A stretch of 64,000 bases of DNA, taken from positions 79,330,755 to 79,394,754 of the forward strand of contig OY755039.1 of assembly GCA_963576565.1 (NCBI GenBank), in the 5' to 3' direction. The notes beneath the pieces are model-generated. The model saw only the letters and a list, made by a program, of their open reading frames with translations, made no database searches and had not been told where the DNA came from. A program made the translations under genes and the position numbers. Of the stretch, positions 1 through 11,000 are shown in pieces. Source of the DNA: Aspidapion aeneum. Lineage: Eukaryota > Arthropoda > Insecta > Coleoptera > Brentidae. How positions within the stretch are numbered: position 1 is the stretch's first letter; every line of letters starts with the position of its first letter.

Positions 1-698
1 AGGTCGGAAAAATCAGGTTCTGGTATAGAATTTAAAGGCTCCAATGTTAGAAAATGACCTGGTGTCAGCGGAATGAGGTAATTTGGATCTAGACTTTGAG
101 CATAGAGAGGTCTAATATTGAGTTAAGCCTCAACTTGAAACAAGAAGGTAGTAAATTCCTCATATGTAAGGAGCTGCTCGCCTACAACACGTTTGAGGTG
201 AGCCTTGGTGGATTTTACTCCAGCCTCGGCTAAACCGTTTAAGTGAGGACTTCCAGGGCTAGAAAAGTGCCACGAAATACTTAAGCTTTCACATGCTTCC
301 TTTGAGTAGGTCTGAAGTAACCTATCTGCACCGACAAAGGCGGCACCGTTATCAGAATAAACGTGTGATATCCTTCCACGTCTGGAGACAAATCTTTTAA
401 AGGCCGCAAGAAACGTATCTGTTGAAAGATCGGAAGTTAATTCTAAATGCACTGCTTTGGTTGCAGCACAAACGCAAACAAGAATATAGCCTTTATAGAG
501 TTTGGCACCTCTGTGTCTTGATATTAAGATATCAAACGGTCCGCAATAGTCCACGGCAACATGGGAAAATGGTTTTAACTGGGAAATCCTTTGAGGAGGT
601 AAATCTCCCATAAATTGCACAGCTGGTTTTGGATGAAGTCTAAAGCATAAGATACAATAAGAAACTACCTTTTCAATAGCGTATCGAGCAGAAAGCAC
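1..698 (-). pseudogene. BEL/Pao integrase catalytic core and C-terminal part
   Basis: Minus-strand reading gives a DDE integrase core. The first Asp is in VDYCGPFDI (about 530-560), the second in YSDNGAAFVGA, and the Glu in SPHLNGLAEAGVKSTKAHL. A frame break near 120 is followed by a stretch resembling the BEL-type integrase tail (LNxRPLYAQSLDPN, then LTPGHFLTLEPLN), which leaves the window at base 1. In the family this enzyme inserts the reverse-transcribed DNA into the host genome. The three catalytic residues are present in this copy, but the reading frame is broken on both sides. It lies downstream of the RNase H remnant of the same element. Confidence 0.88.
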
Positions 699-775
699 CC
701 AAAATTGCTGCCTTAGCAGATAATGTAGGGTTTTGAGACCTGGATGAAAGAATTTTGAATGTGTTTATTCGATAA

Positions 776-1105
776 TTATTGTAGTAAGTCGCCTACTCGG
801 AGACAGTCTTGTTCGTCCAGGAATAATGAAAGTTTACGAAAGGGTTTTGGAAGCAACTTGTTTGTTTTAAATTTTGAAATAAGATCTGAAAATGCTGTAC
901 GTTGGACATGGCGGACAAGAACAATCATGGAATTCTGCAGTTCCTTTTCCATTACCAAATGATCTGAGTAATAGATTTTCGAAATTGGTCTAAGCGTGTA
1001 GGAAATAATTTGTTGTACTTTCGTGAGAGAAGAATGTTTATACAAGAGAACATCGATCTCATGTGGGTCTGACATGACCGTGAGAAATTTCTTGCGTTCT
1101 TCCAA
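776..1105 (-). pseudogene. BEL/Pao linker / N-terminal integrase region
   Basis: A 109-codon open stretch between the RNase H and the integrase core. It includes SSLTKVQQIISYTLRPISK, a run resembling the helical linker (S-x-x-K-x-x-R-x-x-A-Y-x-x-R-F) that precedes the integrase in BEL/Pao polyproteins, and ends with FLDEQDCLRVGDLLQ, which resembles the conserved PFLDxxGLLRVGGRL block. The identification depends on that family pattern and on position. The final RVGDLL replaces the more usual RVGGRL, and a frame break separates it from the core that follows. It has no independent function. Confidence 0.7.
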
Positions 1106-1167
1106 ATCATCACTGTCGCAAAGATCTGGACAATGAAAGCCATTAGACTATTCCTCTCGTGGAAGGC

Positions 1168-1430
1168 TTAGAAAGGGTTAACCTTTCCACCACATGTCAT
1201 GGTTAACAAGTTGGTTAGGTGTAAGTCCACGAGAAGCACAATCCGCTGGGTTTTCAGCAGACGGAACATAGTGCCATACATGAGGGTGTAAAGTTTCTTG
1301 GATTTTGCAAACACGATTAGCGACAAATGTAACCCATCTATGGGGAAAATCAGATAACCAGCGCAAGACCACTTGTGAGTCAGACCACGCCCAAATTTCA
1401 TTAAACACCAAAGTTTCAGCGAAACTTGCT
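1168..1430 (-). pseudogene. BEL/Pao RNase H, C-terminal part
   Basis: The minus strand reads NEIWAWSDSQVVLRWLSDFP, then FVANRVCKIQE, then WHYVPSAENPADCASRG and WWKG. These are the signature blocks of the BEL/Pao RNase H region: a WxDSQxxLxWL block with the catalytic Asp, the FVANRVxxIQ block, the NPADxASRG block and the WWxGP end. The segment is in a different frame from the RT upstream (frame break near 1430), so this is a remnant. In a working element it would remove RNA from the RNA-DNA hybrid during reverse transcription. Confidence 0.85.
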
Positions 1431-2830
1431 TAAATGAAAAAGATAAGATCACACAGTAGGGTAGCGCCCAAGAGTTCCAGTCTTGGGAGACTAACCGTTT
1501 TAAGTGGTGCAACTTTAGATTTTGCCATAACAAGAAAAGTAAACAGCTCGCCAGAAGATGATTCAATCCGAAGGTAGACTGTGGCTGTATAACCAACCAT
1601 TGAAGCGTCGGAAAATCCGTGTAATTCTATGCGAGTGGGTTTGTCTATTGTAAGACGTCTGGGTAAATGAAGATTAGAAAGTTCGGGAAGCTCCATGCGA
1701 AACTGATTCCAAATATTTATGATATGAAGGGGCGGAAGAGAGTCCCACTCTATCTTTTCCTTCCATAAATCTTGCATCAGATGCTTGGCCAGTAAGGACA
1801 CTGGAGAACAGAAACCTAACGGGTCAAATATTTTCATTATTTGAGAAAGGATTCCACGTTTAGTGCAAGGGTTATCGTCAGGTATAACAAGATATGTAAA
1901 TGAATCTGTCACTGGATTCCATTGGAGACCAAGCACCTTGACAAAATTAGGCTCTGCTTTGTCGAAAGAAATAGACATTTGTGTGTCCGTCTCTGGAAAT
2001 GATGAAATAAGTTCTGGTTTGATACTTGTCCATTTTTTGAGCTCGAAACCACCACGACGTAATAATGAAATGAGTTCTTGCTGTAGATCTATGGCCGAAA
2101 CTACGGAATTGTGGCCGCTTAAAACGTCATCGACGTAGACGTCTTTTAACAGAACTCTAGAAGCATTAGGAAAGTTTTTAGACTCCAATCTAGCCAATTC
2201 CTGTAGAGTACGTATAGCCAAGTAAGGTGATGATTTAAGACTTTAGACAACAGTTCTGAGAGAGTAAGTTTGAATGGGATCGGTTTTAGAGAATCTCCAT
2301 AAGATATTCTGATATCGTCTGTGCTCAGGTGTGACAAGAATTTGTCGAAACATTTTAACAACATCTGCAGTAAACACTACAGCATGATATCGGAATTTCA
2401 GATGTATTTCGCGGACATCAGATTGAAGTTTAGCACCTGCGCACAATGTATCATTTAAAGATAAACCTCTAGGACCCTTTTGTGAAGCATCAAAAACGCA
2501 GCGGATTTTTCCCCTATTGAAAACACTATGGTGGGGAATGAAATATGAACAGTCTAAGATTTCTTTGGAACTAGGTGTAGGGACTAAAATCATGTGAATT
2601 GATAATATGTATTCCTTCATGAAGTCTTTGTATGCTTCATAATGCATAGGGTCTTTAAGAAGTCGGAATTCGAGCGATTTAAACCTTTTTACAGCAATAG
2701 GATAAGTATCACCTAAAGTAGGCGCTGAGTTAACGAAAGGTAATGAAACTATGAATCTGCCTGTTTCTTTACGAGATACTGTGTCCGAGAAGATTTTTTC
2801 ACATAGAATATCTTCAGGGCTGCTGTGAGC
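1430..2830 (-). pseudogene. BEL/Pao reverse transcriptase and start of RNase H
   Basis: The minus strand from about 2830 to 2240 contains the fingers and first palm motifs: GKIRCVFDAS, then VVFTADVVKMFRQI and YQNILWRF. After a frame break near 2235 the thumb-side half follows with YVDDVLSG (catalytic Asp pair, about 2121-2136 on the plus strand), then FELKKW, VLGLQW, the DPLGF block and the beginning of RNase H in IELHGFSDASMVGYTATVYLR. The part before 2647 (FRLLKDPMHYEAYKDFMKEY) matches the pre-RT block of the group. Two or more frame breaks make it non-functional although most catalytic residues are still visible. Confidence 0.9.
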
Positions 2831-2845
2831 TTTATGTGGGACTTG

Positions 2846-3406
2846 TTATATTTCCCAAAATTTCTCTAAACAAACTTCTAAGGGCGGTTCTAAAGATGTA
2901 TAACAGCTAACGACTGTACTTGGCTTGGATTGAGTCGAAGCGTCTACCTTACCAATAAAGACGTAACCGAAAACACTTTTAAAAGCGCTAGCTTGCCTTT
3001 TTTGACCATGGATGACTCCATTTCTTAAAATCTGAGGAAATAATTCACAACCGAGTAAAATATCTATGGGGCTAGGTATGTTGAATGTTTGGTCTGAAAG
3101 TTTAATATTACGAATATGATCCCATTGACTGGAATCTATAGAAACAGAGGGAATATTGGAGCATAATTGAGGCAAGACTAAAGCCTCAAACTGAAAGGTA
3201 GGATCTATTCTTCCCTGCGGTCGAATAATGCAATTAGTTTGGCTTTTGGTAGTCGAAGATGCCTTTTGATTTAGACCTTGAATGGAAATGGAAAATTGTT
3301 GTCTGGGGAGACCTAGTCTATTAAGGCATTTTTCCGAAATGAAATTGGCTTCAGATGCTGAATCTAGCAAAATCCGCACGAGTTGGTAATTTACTCTAGA
3401 ATCCAA
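2846..3406 (-). pseudogene. BEL/Pao aspartic protease (DUF1758-like)
   Basis: The 186-codon stretch begins with VRILLDSASEANFIS: the DSAS motif stands where retropepsins have DTG/DSG and is usual for the DUF1758 peptidases of BEL/Pao elements. Further on, IDILLGCELFPQIL and FGYVFIGKV match conserved positions of that family (hydrophobic-DxLxG, then a TxFGxxxxG-like block). It would cut the Gag-Pol polyprotein. It is separated from the zinc-finger part by a stop near 3410 and from RT by an unassigned 200-base segment, both consistent with decay of one ancestral reading frame. Confidence 0.85.
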
Positions 3407-3412
3407 AAACAG

Positions 3413-3757
3413 CTACCACTGTTGAAAGTAGAAAAGTAGATTGGGAATAGTTGTGGCGTGACAATTTGTTGAGGAAGTACCTTGTGAAACAGAAAGAAAG
3501 TGTGGATTTTCTTGAGTACTAGTATTTATACCCTGCTGAGCACGTGCATTGTTCTGACGGGGGTGGGGGCACAGTAAACTGTGGTGTTTAAGGCCACACC
3601 CTCTGCAGCTATAAGAAGAAGAACAATTCCTTTTTTGATGAGAAAAATGCATGCAATTTTCACATAAGTTAATTTGTCTTACATAGGAAAGTCGTTCTTC
3701 TGGATTTTTATTTAGGAAATCGGGACATCTGGCTAGGACATGATTGGACTGGCACAA
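3413..3757 (-). pseudogene. BEL/Pao Gag zinc-finger region
   Basis: Cysteine/histidine pattern on the minus strand: CQSNHVLARCPDF, then NLCENCMHFSHQKRNC, then YSCRGCGLKHHSLLCPH. This is the three-part zinc-binding region that joins Gag to the protease in BEL/Pao elements, where it is thought to bind the genomic RNA. It lies between the DUF1759 segment and the protease, the expected order. The open stretch ends at a stop close to 3413, so Gag and protease are no longer continuous. Confidence 0.82.
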
Positions 3758-3874
3758 ATGACATTTGACATTTGAATTGAACGGTTTATTTGGTTGAATT
3801 GGATTATTTGAAACTGTAGTATTGAAAGATGAAGTTGATGTATTTTTAGGATAATTATTGTGACTAAAGTTCCG

Positions 3875-4836
3875 CTAATTATTATTCAGGGGCTTAGCAT
3901 GATTTGCACTAGAGGGGGGCTTACTAATTGAATGCATATATTGGACAGACTCCAAGGCTATACAGTGATTTTCGATAAAGCTGTACAAGTCAGTGTAAGA
4001 AGGAATGTCGACTTGGCTTTTCTCTCTGCTATAATATAGCGCAAACTCTGTGCGTAGCTTAACGTCCAACTTGGAAAGCAATTGATTAAATGTAAGAAAG
4101 TTCCACTCTGTCGTAAGAAAACCGAGTTCGGTCAAAATGGCTAAGTTCTCGGAAAAGGTGTCTAACATAAAACGGAGCTCTTTCGCAGAACTGGTTTTCA
4201 CCGAAACGGAATTCATAGCATTTAAAGCAGTCGTAGCTATGAGACGCTTATTTTGATATCTCTTGACTAGAGCCTCATATGCAATATGATAATTGCTGTC
4301 AGATAACCGAATTGTTTTTACCAGACTAAGTGCTTCGTTAGTCACTGAACTACGTAAGTGCTGAAACTTTTCAATATCGCTCAAGTCGCTATCATGAATC
4401 ATGACCTTATAGAGGTCAAACCAATGTTGCCAATTCTTATAGTTGCCATCGAAACTAGCCAACTTGGGTAAAGGAAAAATCTAGAATTTGACCTAGGGCT
4501 ATTGGCAGAAGTATTTAGTGAAACGAAATTAGTATTGCTGGCTCCAAAAATATCATAATAAATGCCACGACATTCATAAAAAAGTAAATCGAATCTTTTT
4601 CTTATGTTGTCCTGCTCATTAAAATCGAGTCCCAACTCCTCGAGGGATCCGATGATTTGGTTATGAGACTCGAAAAACTTTTGATGACATTCATCATTAT
4701 CCTCGTACCTAGATTTGAAGAGGAACTGAAACGAAGAGTCTGCCTTCTCCTGTTTCGCGACCTCATTCGATTCGGTTATTTGATTTACACAAATAGCACG
4801 CTTGTCTAGCAATAATGTCTTTTTTGGTTTTGACAT
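3875..4836 (-). pseudogene. BEL/Pao gag (DUF1759-type)
   Basis: Two overlapping open stretches in different frames. The first starts at the ATG at 4836 (MSKPKKTLLLDKRA) and carries an acidic/helical segment with ECHQKFFESHNQIIGSLEEL. The second (4462-3875) begins KLASFDGNYKNWQHWFDLYKVMI, the PxFxGxxxxWxxFxxxFxxxI signature of DUF1759, followed by KFQHLRSSVTNEALSLV and ALVKRYQNKRL. The two overlap near 4430, showing a frameshift. A stop near 3875 separates it from the zinc fingers. The start is chosen because it is the first ATG of the first frame and a Gag start is expected there. Confidence 0.85.
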
Positions 4837-4849
4837 TTTGCTTTTGAAA

Positions 4850-5030
4850 ATTACCTTTTTTTAAAAACCAAAGATTTGTTAAAACTTCTAAAACCCTTTA
4901 AAAATCCATCATAAAATGAAAGAAAAAATAATTAATAAAAGTTCATTAAATTAAAGAATTTTTAATTTATTTTAATTATTTATTAATTAGTAATTAGTAA
5001 ATTTTAATTAAGGTTGTTTGTACTAACTAT
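4850..5030. other. AT-rich spacer between BEL/Pao gag and a SINE-like segment
   Basis: Very AT-rich with runs such as TTTAATTTATTTTAATTATT. No open reading frame or RNA gene is visible. It should hold the leader and 5' LTR of the BEL/Pao element on the minus strand, but I see no clear LTR edge. Confidence 0.5.
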
Positions 5031-5067
5031 ACTCTGATATTACCAATTACCAAACTAGTAAAGAAAA

Positions 5068-5152
5068 AAAGTTTTGTGTTGAATGAGTCTCGATCCCAAG
5101 CCCTGCGGATCACGAGTCGAGCGCTATATACTCTATGCTATACGGGCTGTTT
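5068..5152 (-). repeat. tRNA-like (SINE head) candidate
   Basis: On the minus strand, TAGCATAGAGTATATAGCGC resembles a degenerate A box region and GGGCTTGGGATCGAGACTC a degenerate B box, about 35 bases apart as in tRNA-derived SINEs. The remaining bases do not fold into a clean cloverleaf, so this is more likely the head of a tRNA-derived SINE or an old tRNA pseudogene than a tRNA gene. Confidence 0.4.
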
Positions 5153-5744
5153 ACGAAAATACCGGAGTCCGCGGTCAAGTATGTCGACCAATGCCGGCAG
5201 TGTAACCCAAGTCAAGTAATTCAAACAGCGCGCGCGTGGCTTCCAATACTGTATTGGTCGACTATACCTTTTAATTCCATAGGTATATTCGATATTCGAT
5301 ATATAACTCACCCGAGTTGATATTTTTAACACACGTGACTTAAGAAAATACGAAAAATCTCGCCGAAAACGGAAAATTTTGGAAATTTGTAAGTTTGACA
5401 AGTTACAGGATAACTGAAAATGTAAACTGAAAGGATCCGGCTCGAAGGACCATCCAATGAGGGTGCAAACGTAAGTTGGGTTGAGTTTAGGTTGGCTGGT
5501 TCACCACTTACACCACTAATTCGAGAAATACCCAATATTTTGAGAAAATAAATTGAAAAACTTAATTGTACAGTTTATTGAAAGGAAATCAGTAAAAACG
5601 ATGCATATAAAATATCTAAAGTGCACCTACCTTAGTTTTCATCTAGTTGCAGTCGTTTTGGTCGCTTGGAAGATAGGAAAAACGGGAAAATTGTAGCACT
5701 CACGGCGTTTCTTGTGCCTTCTTGTCGGTTTCCCGATTGGGACT
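5153..5744. other. Spacer with no gene seen, left flank of the Gypsy element
   Basis: No protein or RNA signature was recognised. The stretch near 5280-5310 has repeated GATATTCGATATAT. Its last four bases, GACT (5741-5744), form the left target-site duplication of the Gypsy element. Confidence 0.5.
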
Positions 5745-6806
5745 TGTTACGGGCTGGATTTGCTAGGATTTATTCTAGGCCAAATTAACTTAAACTTAAA
5801 ATCGCCCCGTACAAATTTTGGGTCAATACTTATTTAAAAGCCAGTATTTCTCTAGTTATTAGGTGTATGTTATAAATACTAGTATTAGGTTGTTTTATCT
5901 TATTGGGGAAATATCATTGCTAAAAAGTTAGTTTATTGAACCACCAAAAATGTTAATACCTACTTGATTAAGAGTCCATAGAAAGGAGAATTTTCGCACA
6001 GCGGAAGACATGCTTTTGAAACATCACAGGGAAACAGGTAGTACAGGAAGATCAATGTTGCAAACTCATAAAATTATATTTAATTTCTTTAAGGGAAGAA
6101 AAACTGGAATTTAACCTTAATTAAAGGGTAAACAAACAGAAATTCAAGTTTTAATTGAAGTTAGGTTCAAGTCATCTGTTTTCCTTGTTTTCTTGTTAAC
6201 CGGCTATTTCTGACCACCTGAGTGTCCTTTGCTTGCGGGCGCGTTTACAGATTATGTTTGGGGGGAATTTTTGGGGCAATCAGAACTTGACCAAAACTTA
6301 ATTAATTTCGAAATATCGATCTTTTAATTGGGTATTGGGGTTTAACTTCAGGCTAGGCGGAACTTTGACTTGTCAGAAGATATCTATACAATTGTAAAAA
6401 AATGTGTTGTATAACGTAATTTGTGAACGTGACGAACGTGACATCAGTGACCTTATAATAGCTAACTTAATGTTTCTACGGGTATGCTCAAGAATGGACT
6501 TTATTTCGTAATTCTTGATTGTCTATCCTTATTTGTCTCAGTGTAAAGATGAGACAAACATGATTTCAGCCGGTGGATGGTATGATTTTTGAACGTGCAA
6601 CCATTTACTCGATCCATCTATTATAATGTTTATGGCTACAGATAGTTGAAAATCTAACCTCAATATATATATATATATATATATATATGTCATCCTTCTT
6701 CAACTTGATATTTTGTCATTAAGTCTGTCTCTTTCTTTTGTTAAACATGTGGTTCAAAGCTAAAATGACGTGTCATTTTGATAGTTTTTATCTTCCGGTG
6801 GAAGGC

Positions 6807-6815
6807 TATAAATAG
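6807..6815 (+). promoter_or_regulatory. TATA box of the 5' LTR
   Basis: TATAAATAG inside GGCTATAAATAGGGG. The same block is found at 23914 and again at 24084 in the 3' LTR. Its place in the LTR and its strong match to an RNA polymerase II TATA element suggest that it starts the genomic transcript. Confidence 0.6.
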
Positions 6816-7954
6816 GGGTTTCCAGGCGAAATCTGTCTTTTTTTCCATAACTGGATTTTGTGGAGTCTGGCTATTAATTGCTAACCATAAAAGGCCGCGT
6901 GCCAATTTCAGTTGATAATCAATGTCTAGAAATTTTAATTTGAAAGCAGAATGCTTTAAGTTAATGTCTTGTGAAACATTTTATTTTGGATGTTGATTGG
7001 ATTTTCATCGAATTACAGGTGAGCTCTACTTACTTCTACTTCCGATAATTCTGCTTCTTACCGAGAGCACATGTAGTTCAGGTAGAATTTAACCTTATTG
7101 TTTTAAATATTGCTAGTTGATTTTATTATATATTTTTATCCAAGATAAATGGAGAGACAGATCATTTCGAAATAAGAGATTTAAATTTTATAATTCGATA
7201 ATTCACGTTTTGACTTGGCTGATTGTTATAGGTTATGTTATAGTGAGAAGTATATAAGTTGAGGTAGATTTTTACTAAATAAAATACAGTGATAAAATAT
7301 TTAGATTAATATTAAAGGGTTTATTTCGATATTGAGGGATAAATGAATATTTATCAAATTAAGGGTTTTGCAGCTTGATCTACTGTGTTTTGCTGTGTGT
7401 TCCAAAAAGCATGTTTTATATTTAGTTCCAGTTCCGAAACCTTCTACCCATTTTTGACCAAAGTAAACTGAACGAGTAATTTTGACATTCATAACCTGAA
7501 AAGAATCGTTGAAGTGGGAATCACATGTCCAAACCGAGGTGTCAAACCCAGATATCAAACCACAGTAAACTAATTATTTATAGTAAGGAAAGCACCCCGG
7601 TATTTTCATAATAGTGTTATACATACCCCCTGTATACATTAGTTGGGAATACGAAGTTCGAGAGGCGCTGATTACAGACCGTCACCCCTTGTATAAAAAT
7701 ATTATGGACAGAGTTCTCCGCTGTCGCAATATATATTAACCGCTACTCTTGGTATATTTTGACAATTTGTTTTTGATTATGACTGACATTGACTTTAGCA
7801 AAATAGATAAAAATATGTAATTTCATTTTACATTTTTCGTTTGTGGATGCAATTTTTCGTTATTTTTCGACTATTTACCTTAATTTTTATGGTGTGTTTT
7901 GCTAAATTATGACCAATCGGTATTTTGTGCGTTTTGATGGGGGCGATCCATCGC

Positions 7955-8105
7955 TTAAGAAATTGAAAAGAAAACAATGTTGTGTTGGTGGGTGCGAAGA
8001 CTATGTTAGCAAGCGCCATTGCCTTCCCAAACGAAGCAATTGGATGAGTGGCTAAAAATATTTCGCCCTAAAAACTGGCTAACTTTGAAGAAAGACGAAA
8101 TTTAA
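7955..8105 (+). pseudogene. THAP zinc-finger remnant
   Basis: From about 7970 the plus strand reads KRKQCCVGGCEDYVSKRHCL followed by PK, and after a one-base frame change near 8030 it reads DEWLKIFRPKNWLTLKKDEI. This matches the THAP pattern: an early C-x2-4-C pair, a short LPK block, then W-L-K and a conserved NW. The second zinc-binding pair (C-x2-H) would lie beyond the stop at 8105 and is not seen. THAP domains bind DNA in P-element transposases and related host proteins. The frame break and the early stop mark it as a remnant. Confidence 0.55.
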
Positions 8106-8180
8106 GTTAAATATATAGTGTGTGATTTGAACCAGGACAGAGTTTAAAATGTGTAGTTTTAAATTTTAATATTTAGAAAA

Positions 8181-8365
8181 CAAGCGCGGATCTAGGTCAA
8201 AATCAAGGGGGGAAGGGTTAAAATCGACGATATTTTTTTATTAAACTTTTTTTCAAGGGAGGAGGCGGTAATTTTCCTGTTTTCCCTTTAATTATTAACA
8301 AAAAGTGCATATTTTTTATTCTAGGGGAGTAATTACCACGTTACCCCACCTCGAATCCGCGCTTG
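8181..8365. mobile_element. MITE with CAAGCGCGGAT ends, copy 1
   Basis: Starts CAAGCGCGGATCTAGG and ends CCTCGAATCCGCGCTTG, giving terminal inverted repeats of about 11-16 bases. The inside is G-rich on one strand (AAGGGGGGAAGGG-like) with TAATTACCACGTTACCCC near the right end. A second copy lies at 29618-29814. No coding capacity. Flanking bases give only a weak 8-bp duplication, so a hAT origin is likely but not proven. Confidence 0.75.
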
Positions 8366-8690
8366 GAAAAACATAGTTTATTTCACTATATTTATATACA
8401 GGTCCGGCATAATGATCTCCCATATTTAAAACGCCATTGTAAATGCTATTTAGATTTTTTTTTCTACTGAAACTCTATTCTATACCATTGGTTTTTATTA
8501 AGTTTTGAAATTTACAGAATCCATGTGTGGCGGCCATTTTTTTGATACACATATAAAGCTGATTTCTGAAAGTTTCACTCGTACAGTAGCTTAAAAGCGA
8601 TATACTTTACTTTAATTTAAAAAGCTTACGTAACATTTTTTTAACACCCAAATATAATATAATAATGTTTAATTTAAATACATTTGTACA

Positions 8691-8878
8691 CAGTGGCGTA
8701 TATACGGGGTGGAGGCGGGGGACCCGGGCCCCCCACGAAGCTAAGATTTTTTTTAGATATTTTCCACCTATTTCATGAATACAAACATAAAATAGCATAA
8801 AATACGACCTTATGAGGTCTCGGCCCCCCTAGAAACTGTCTCGGGCCCCCCCGAAACTTGTTCCTATATACGCCACTG
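8691..8878. mobile_element. hAT-type MITE, 188 bp, perfect 8-bp target duplication
   Basis: Ends are CAGTGGCGTATATACG and its inverse CTATATACGCCACTG. TTTGTACA is found directly before (8683-8690) and directly after (8879-8886). CAGTGGCG ends plus an 8-bp duplication are characteristic of hAT elements. The inside has two C-rich tracts (GGGCCCCCC-like) and codes for nothing. Confidence 0.88.
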
Positions 8879-8921
8879 TTTGTACATCACATAGCTAAAA
8901 GAATCAGGCACACCTCTAATG

Positions 8922-10352
8922 GGATTTCTGTAATCCGTCAAACTCCATGAAGTTTTGGTATGTTGTAGATTGTACCTTTCTTATCAAAAGTTCTCAGGGG
9001 CCCAACTCAAATTAATGACCAGTTTTTGAAATAAAGGGTGTTAAAAGTGATAATGTCCAAGAAGCATAATGGCTCTTTAGACGGCTTTTCCAAACATATG
9101 CGCAATGTTACTATTACATGTATTTACGATTTATTTATTATTTTTAATCTGTACCTTTAAAACATTCTCTACAGGGTGTTTAAGTAAATATTATTCGAAA
9201 GTGATAATGAGAAACAAGCGTTAGTGTGTTTTAGATTGAATCTTTCGTATAAAAAGTTTTATGGGCCCAACTTAAATTAGTGTCCAGTTTATAAAATAGA
9301 GGGTGTTAAAAGTAATAATGTCCAAGACGAATTAATTATCTTTAGACGGATTTTCCAAACACTTATGCAATTTTACTGTTTCATATATTTACGATTTATT
9401 TATTATTTTTAATCTGTACCAATAAAACATTATCCACAGGGTGTTTTAATAAATATTAGTCAAAATTTTTACTGAGAAACAAGCATTATAGCTTTTTACA
9501 GGGCACGGTACAGATGTACAAAACGCTTAAATATTTTTTAATATTATTTAAATTACATTTGCCGAAACACTCTGTATTAAATACATAATAAGTCAACCAT
9601 TAAAAAACTAATAACTACTATCTCTATATGTAATAGTAACATTTCGTATATGTTTGGAAACTCCGTCTAAAGAGCTATTATGCTTTTTGAACATTATTAC
9701 TCTACACTCTGTATTTCAAAAACTGGAAATTAATTTACGTGGGCCCATCATAAGAACATCTGACCATCAAGTTTCAGTCTACAACATACTAAAGCTTGTT
9801 TCTCAATAAAACCTTCGAGTAATATTTACTTAAACACCCTGTATATAATGTTTTACGGGTACAGATAAAAATAAAGAATAAATCGTAAATGTGTGTAATA
9901 GTAACATTGCGTATATATTTGCAAAACACTTCTAAAAAGCTATAATGCTTCTTGGACATTATCACTTTCAACACCTTGTATTTTAAAAACTGGTAATTAA
10001 TTTAGGTTGGGCCCATAAGAACTTTTGATACAAAAGGTTTAACCTAAAACACAATAAAGCTTGTTTCTCATTAACACTTTCGAATAATATTTACTTAAAC
10101 ACCCTATACGGTTTTAAAGATATAGATTAAAAGAAATTAATAAATCGTAAATACATGAAATAGTAACATTGCGCATATGTTTGGCAAAGCCGTCTAAAGA
10201 GCCATTATGCTTCTTGGACATTATCACGTTCAACACCCTGTATTTCAAAAACTGGTCATTAATTTGAGTTGGGCCCCTGAGAACTTTTGATAAGAAAGGT
10301 TCAGTCTACAACAAACCAAAATTTCGTGAAGTTTGACGGAGTACGGAAATCA
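8922..10352. repeat. Foldback with tandem-repeat arms (about 1.4 kb)
   Basis: The left arm runs from 8922 and the right arm to 10352 in inverted orientation (left: TAATCCGTCAAACTCCATGA; right: its approximate inverse near 10329). Each arm is built of units of about 270-280 bases. The left arm has two copies of the block AAACAT..GGGTGTTTAAGTAAATAT, and the right arm about three. Recurrent blocks are ATTTACGATTTATTTATT and, inverted, TAATAAATCGTAAAT. The centre is near 9560. No reading frame of interest. The architecture resembles foldback transposons of Drosophila, whose long inverted ends contain direct repeats. Confidence 0.75.
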
Positions 10353-11000
10353 TAAGTGCATTGCATAAGTTTATATTTTTCATTAAAAAACAATTAAAAA
10401 AGTTTCCGTTGATAGAAAAATACTATATTTGCATTATATTATGTGTAAAGCATTGTAATAATTAAGTTAATGTATTCTATGCACTAATAAAAAGGAATTT
10501 TCTGCAGAATATTCGTCAAAGAGCCTTTTTTTACTAGAAAATTATCCTCTCCAGGAAATTTATGTACCTATATCAATGGAAAACAAACTTCTAAAGCTTA
10601 GATTTAATTTTAAAAAATTCAACCTTCCTTTTTATTGTTGCTAGTAGCCATTAATAAAAAAATTCTTTGATTGAGCATCCTTACTAATTGGTGTTTATAG
10701 AGTGTTTTTAGGCACATTGAGCGTTGACACAAAATAACTCATTCTTATCAGCGCGCAAAGTTTAAATTTAACACTATGTATTTAATTGACGAGTAGAATG
10801 GATTTATTGGTGTTAAAATTCAATTTGATAAAAACTTTTCAAAACACCATATTATAAGATGTAGCTTGATTGGAGAACGATTGCATTGATGGCTATGAGC
10901 ATCCGGTATACAATAAATTGAAAAGCCACCCTGTAGCTTAGAGACAATCTGCGCAAGCGTTATATTGTTTCAAATCTCCCTGTAAATGTTTAGTACGGAA
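10353..11000. other. Spacer inside the LTR insertion, no gene seen
   Basis: AT-rich sequence between the foldback and the right end of the 3.55-kb insertion. I recognise no protein, RNA gene or clear repeat apart from the direct repeat near 10999 noted for the insertion. Confidence 0.4.

Larger units (their letters stand above)
1..4836 (-). mobile_element. BEL/Pao LTR retrotransposon, internal region, left-truncated by window
   Basis: Reading the minus strand from 4836 to 1 gives the standard BEL/Pao order: gag with a DUF1759-like region, CCHC-type fingers, an aspartic protease of the DUF1758 type, RT with YVDD, RNase H, and an integrase that continues past base 1. All parts are decayed into several frames, so the copy is not functional. 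The 3' LTR lies outside the window. I could not find a convincing 5' LTR or primer-binding site to the right of 4836: the AT-rich stretch 4850-5030 shows no TGG site at the expected place. The order of domains (protease before RT before RNase H before integrase) is what is known for BEL/Pao, and the WSDSQVV and NPADCASRG motifs in the RNase H are typical of that group. Confidence 0.9.

Noticed and set aside
5068..5152. Possible true tRNA gene on the minus strand
   Set aside because: The boxes are degenerate and no cloverleaf could be drawn, so it was listed only as a tRNA-like repeat.
4850..5744. 5' LTR of the BEL/Pao element
   Set aside because: Expected here, but I found no TG...CA edges, primer-binding site or match to another copy, so I did not call it.
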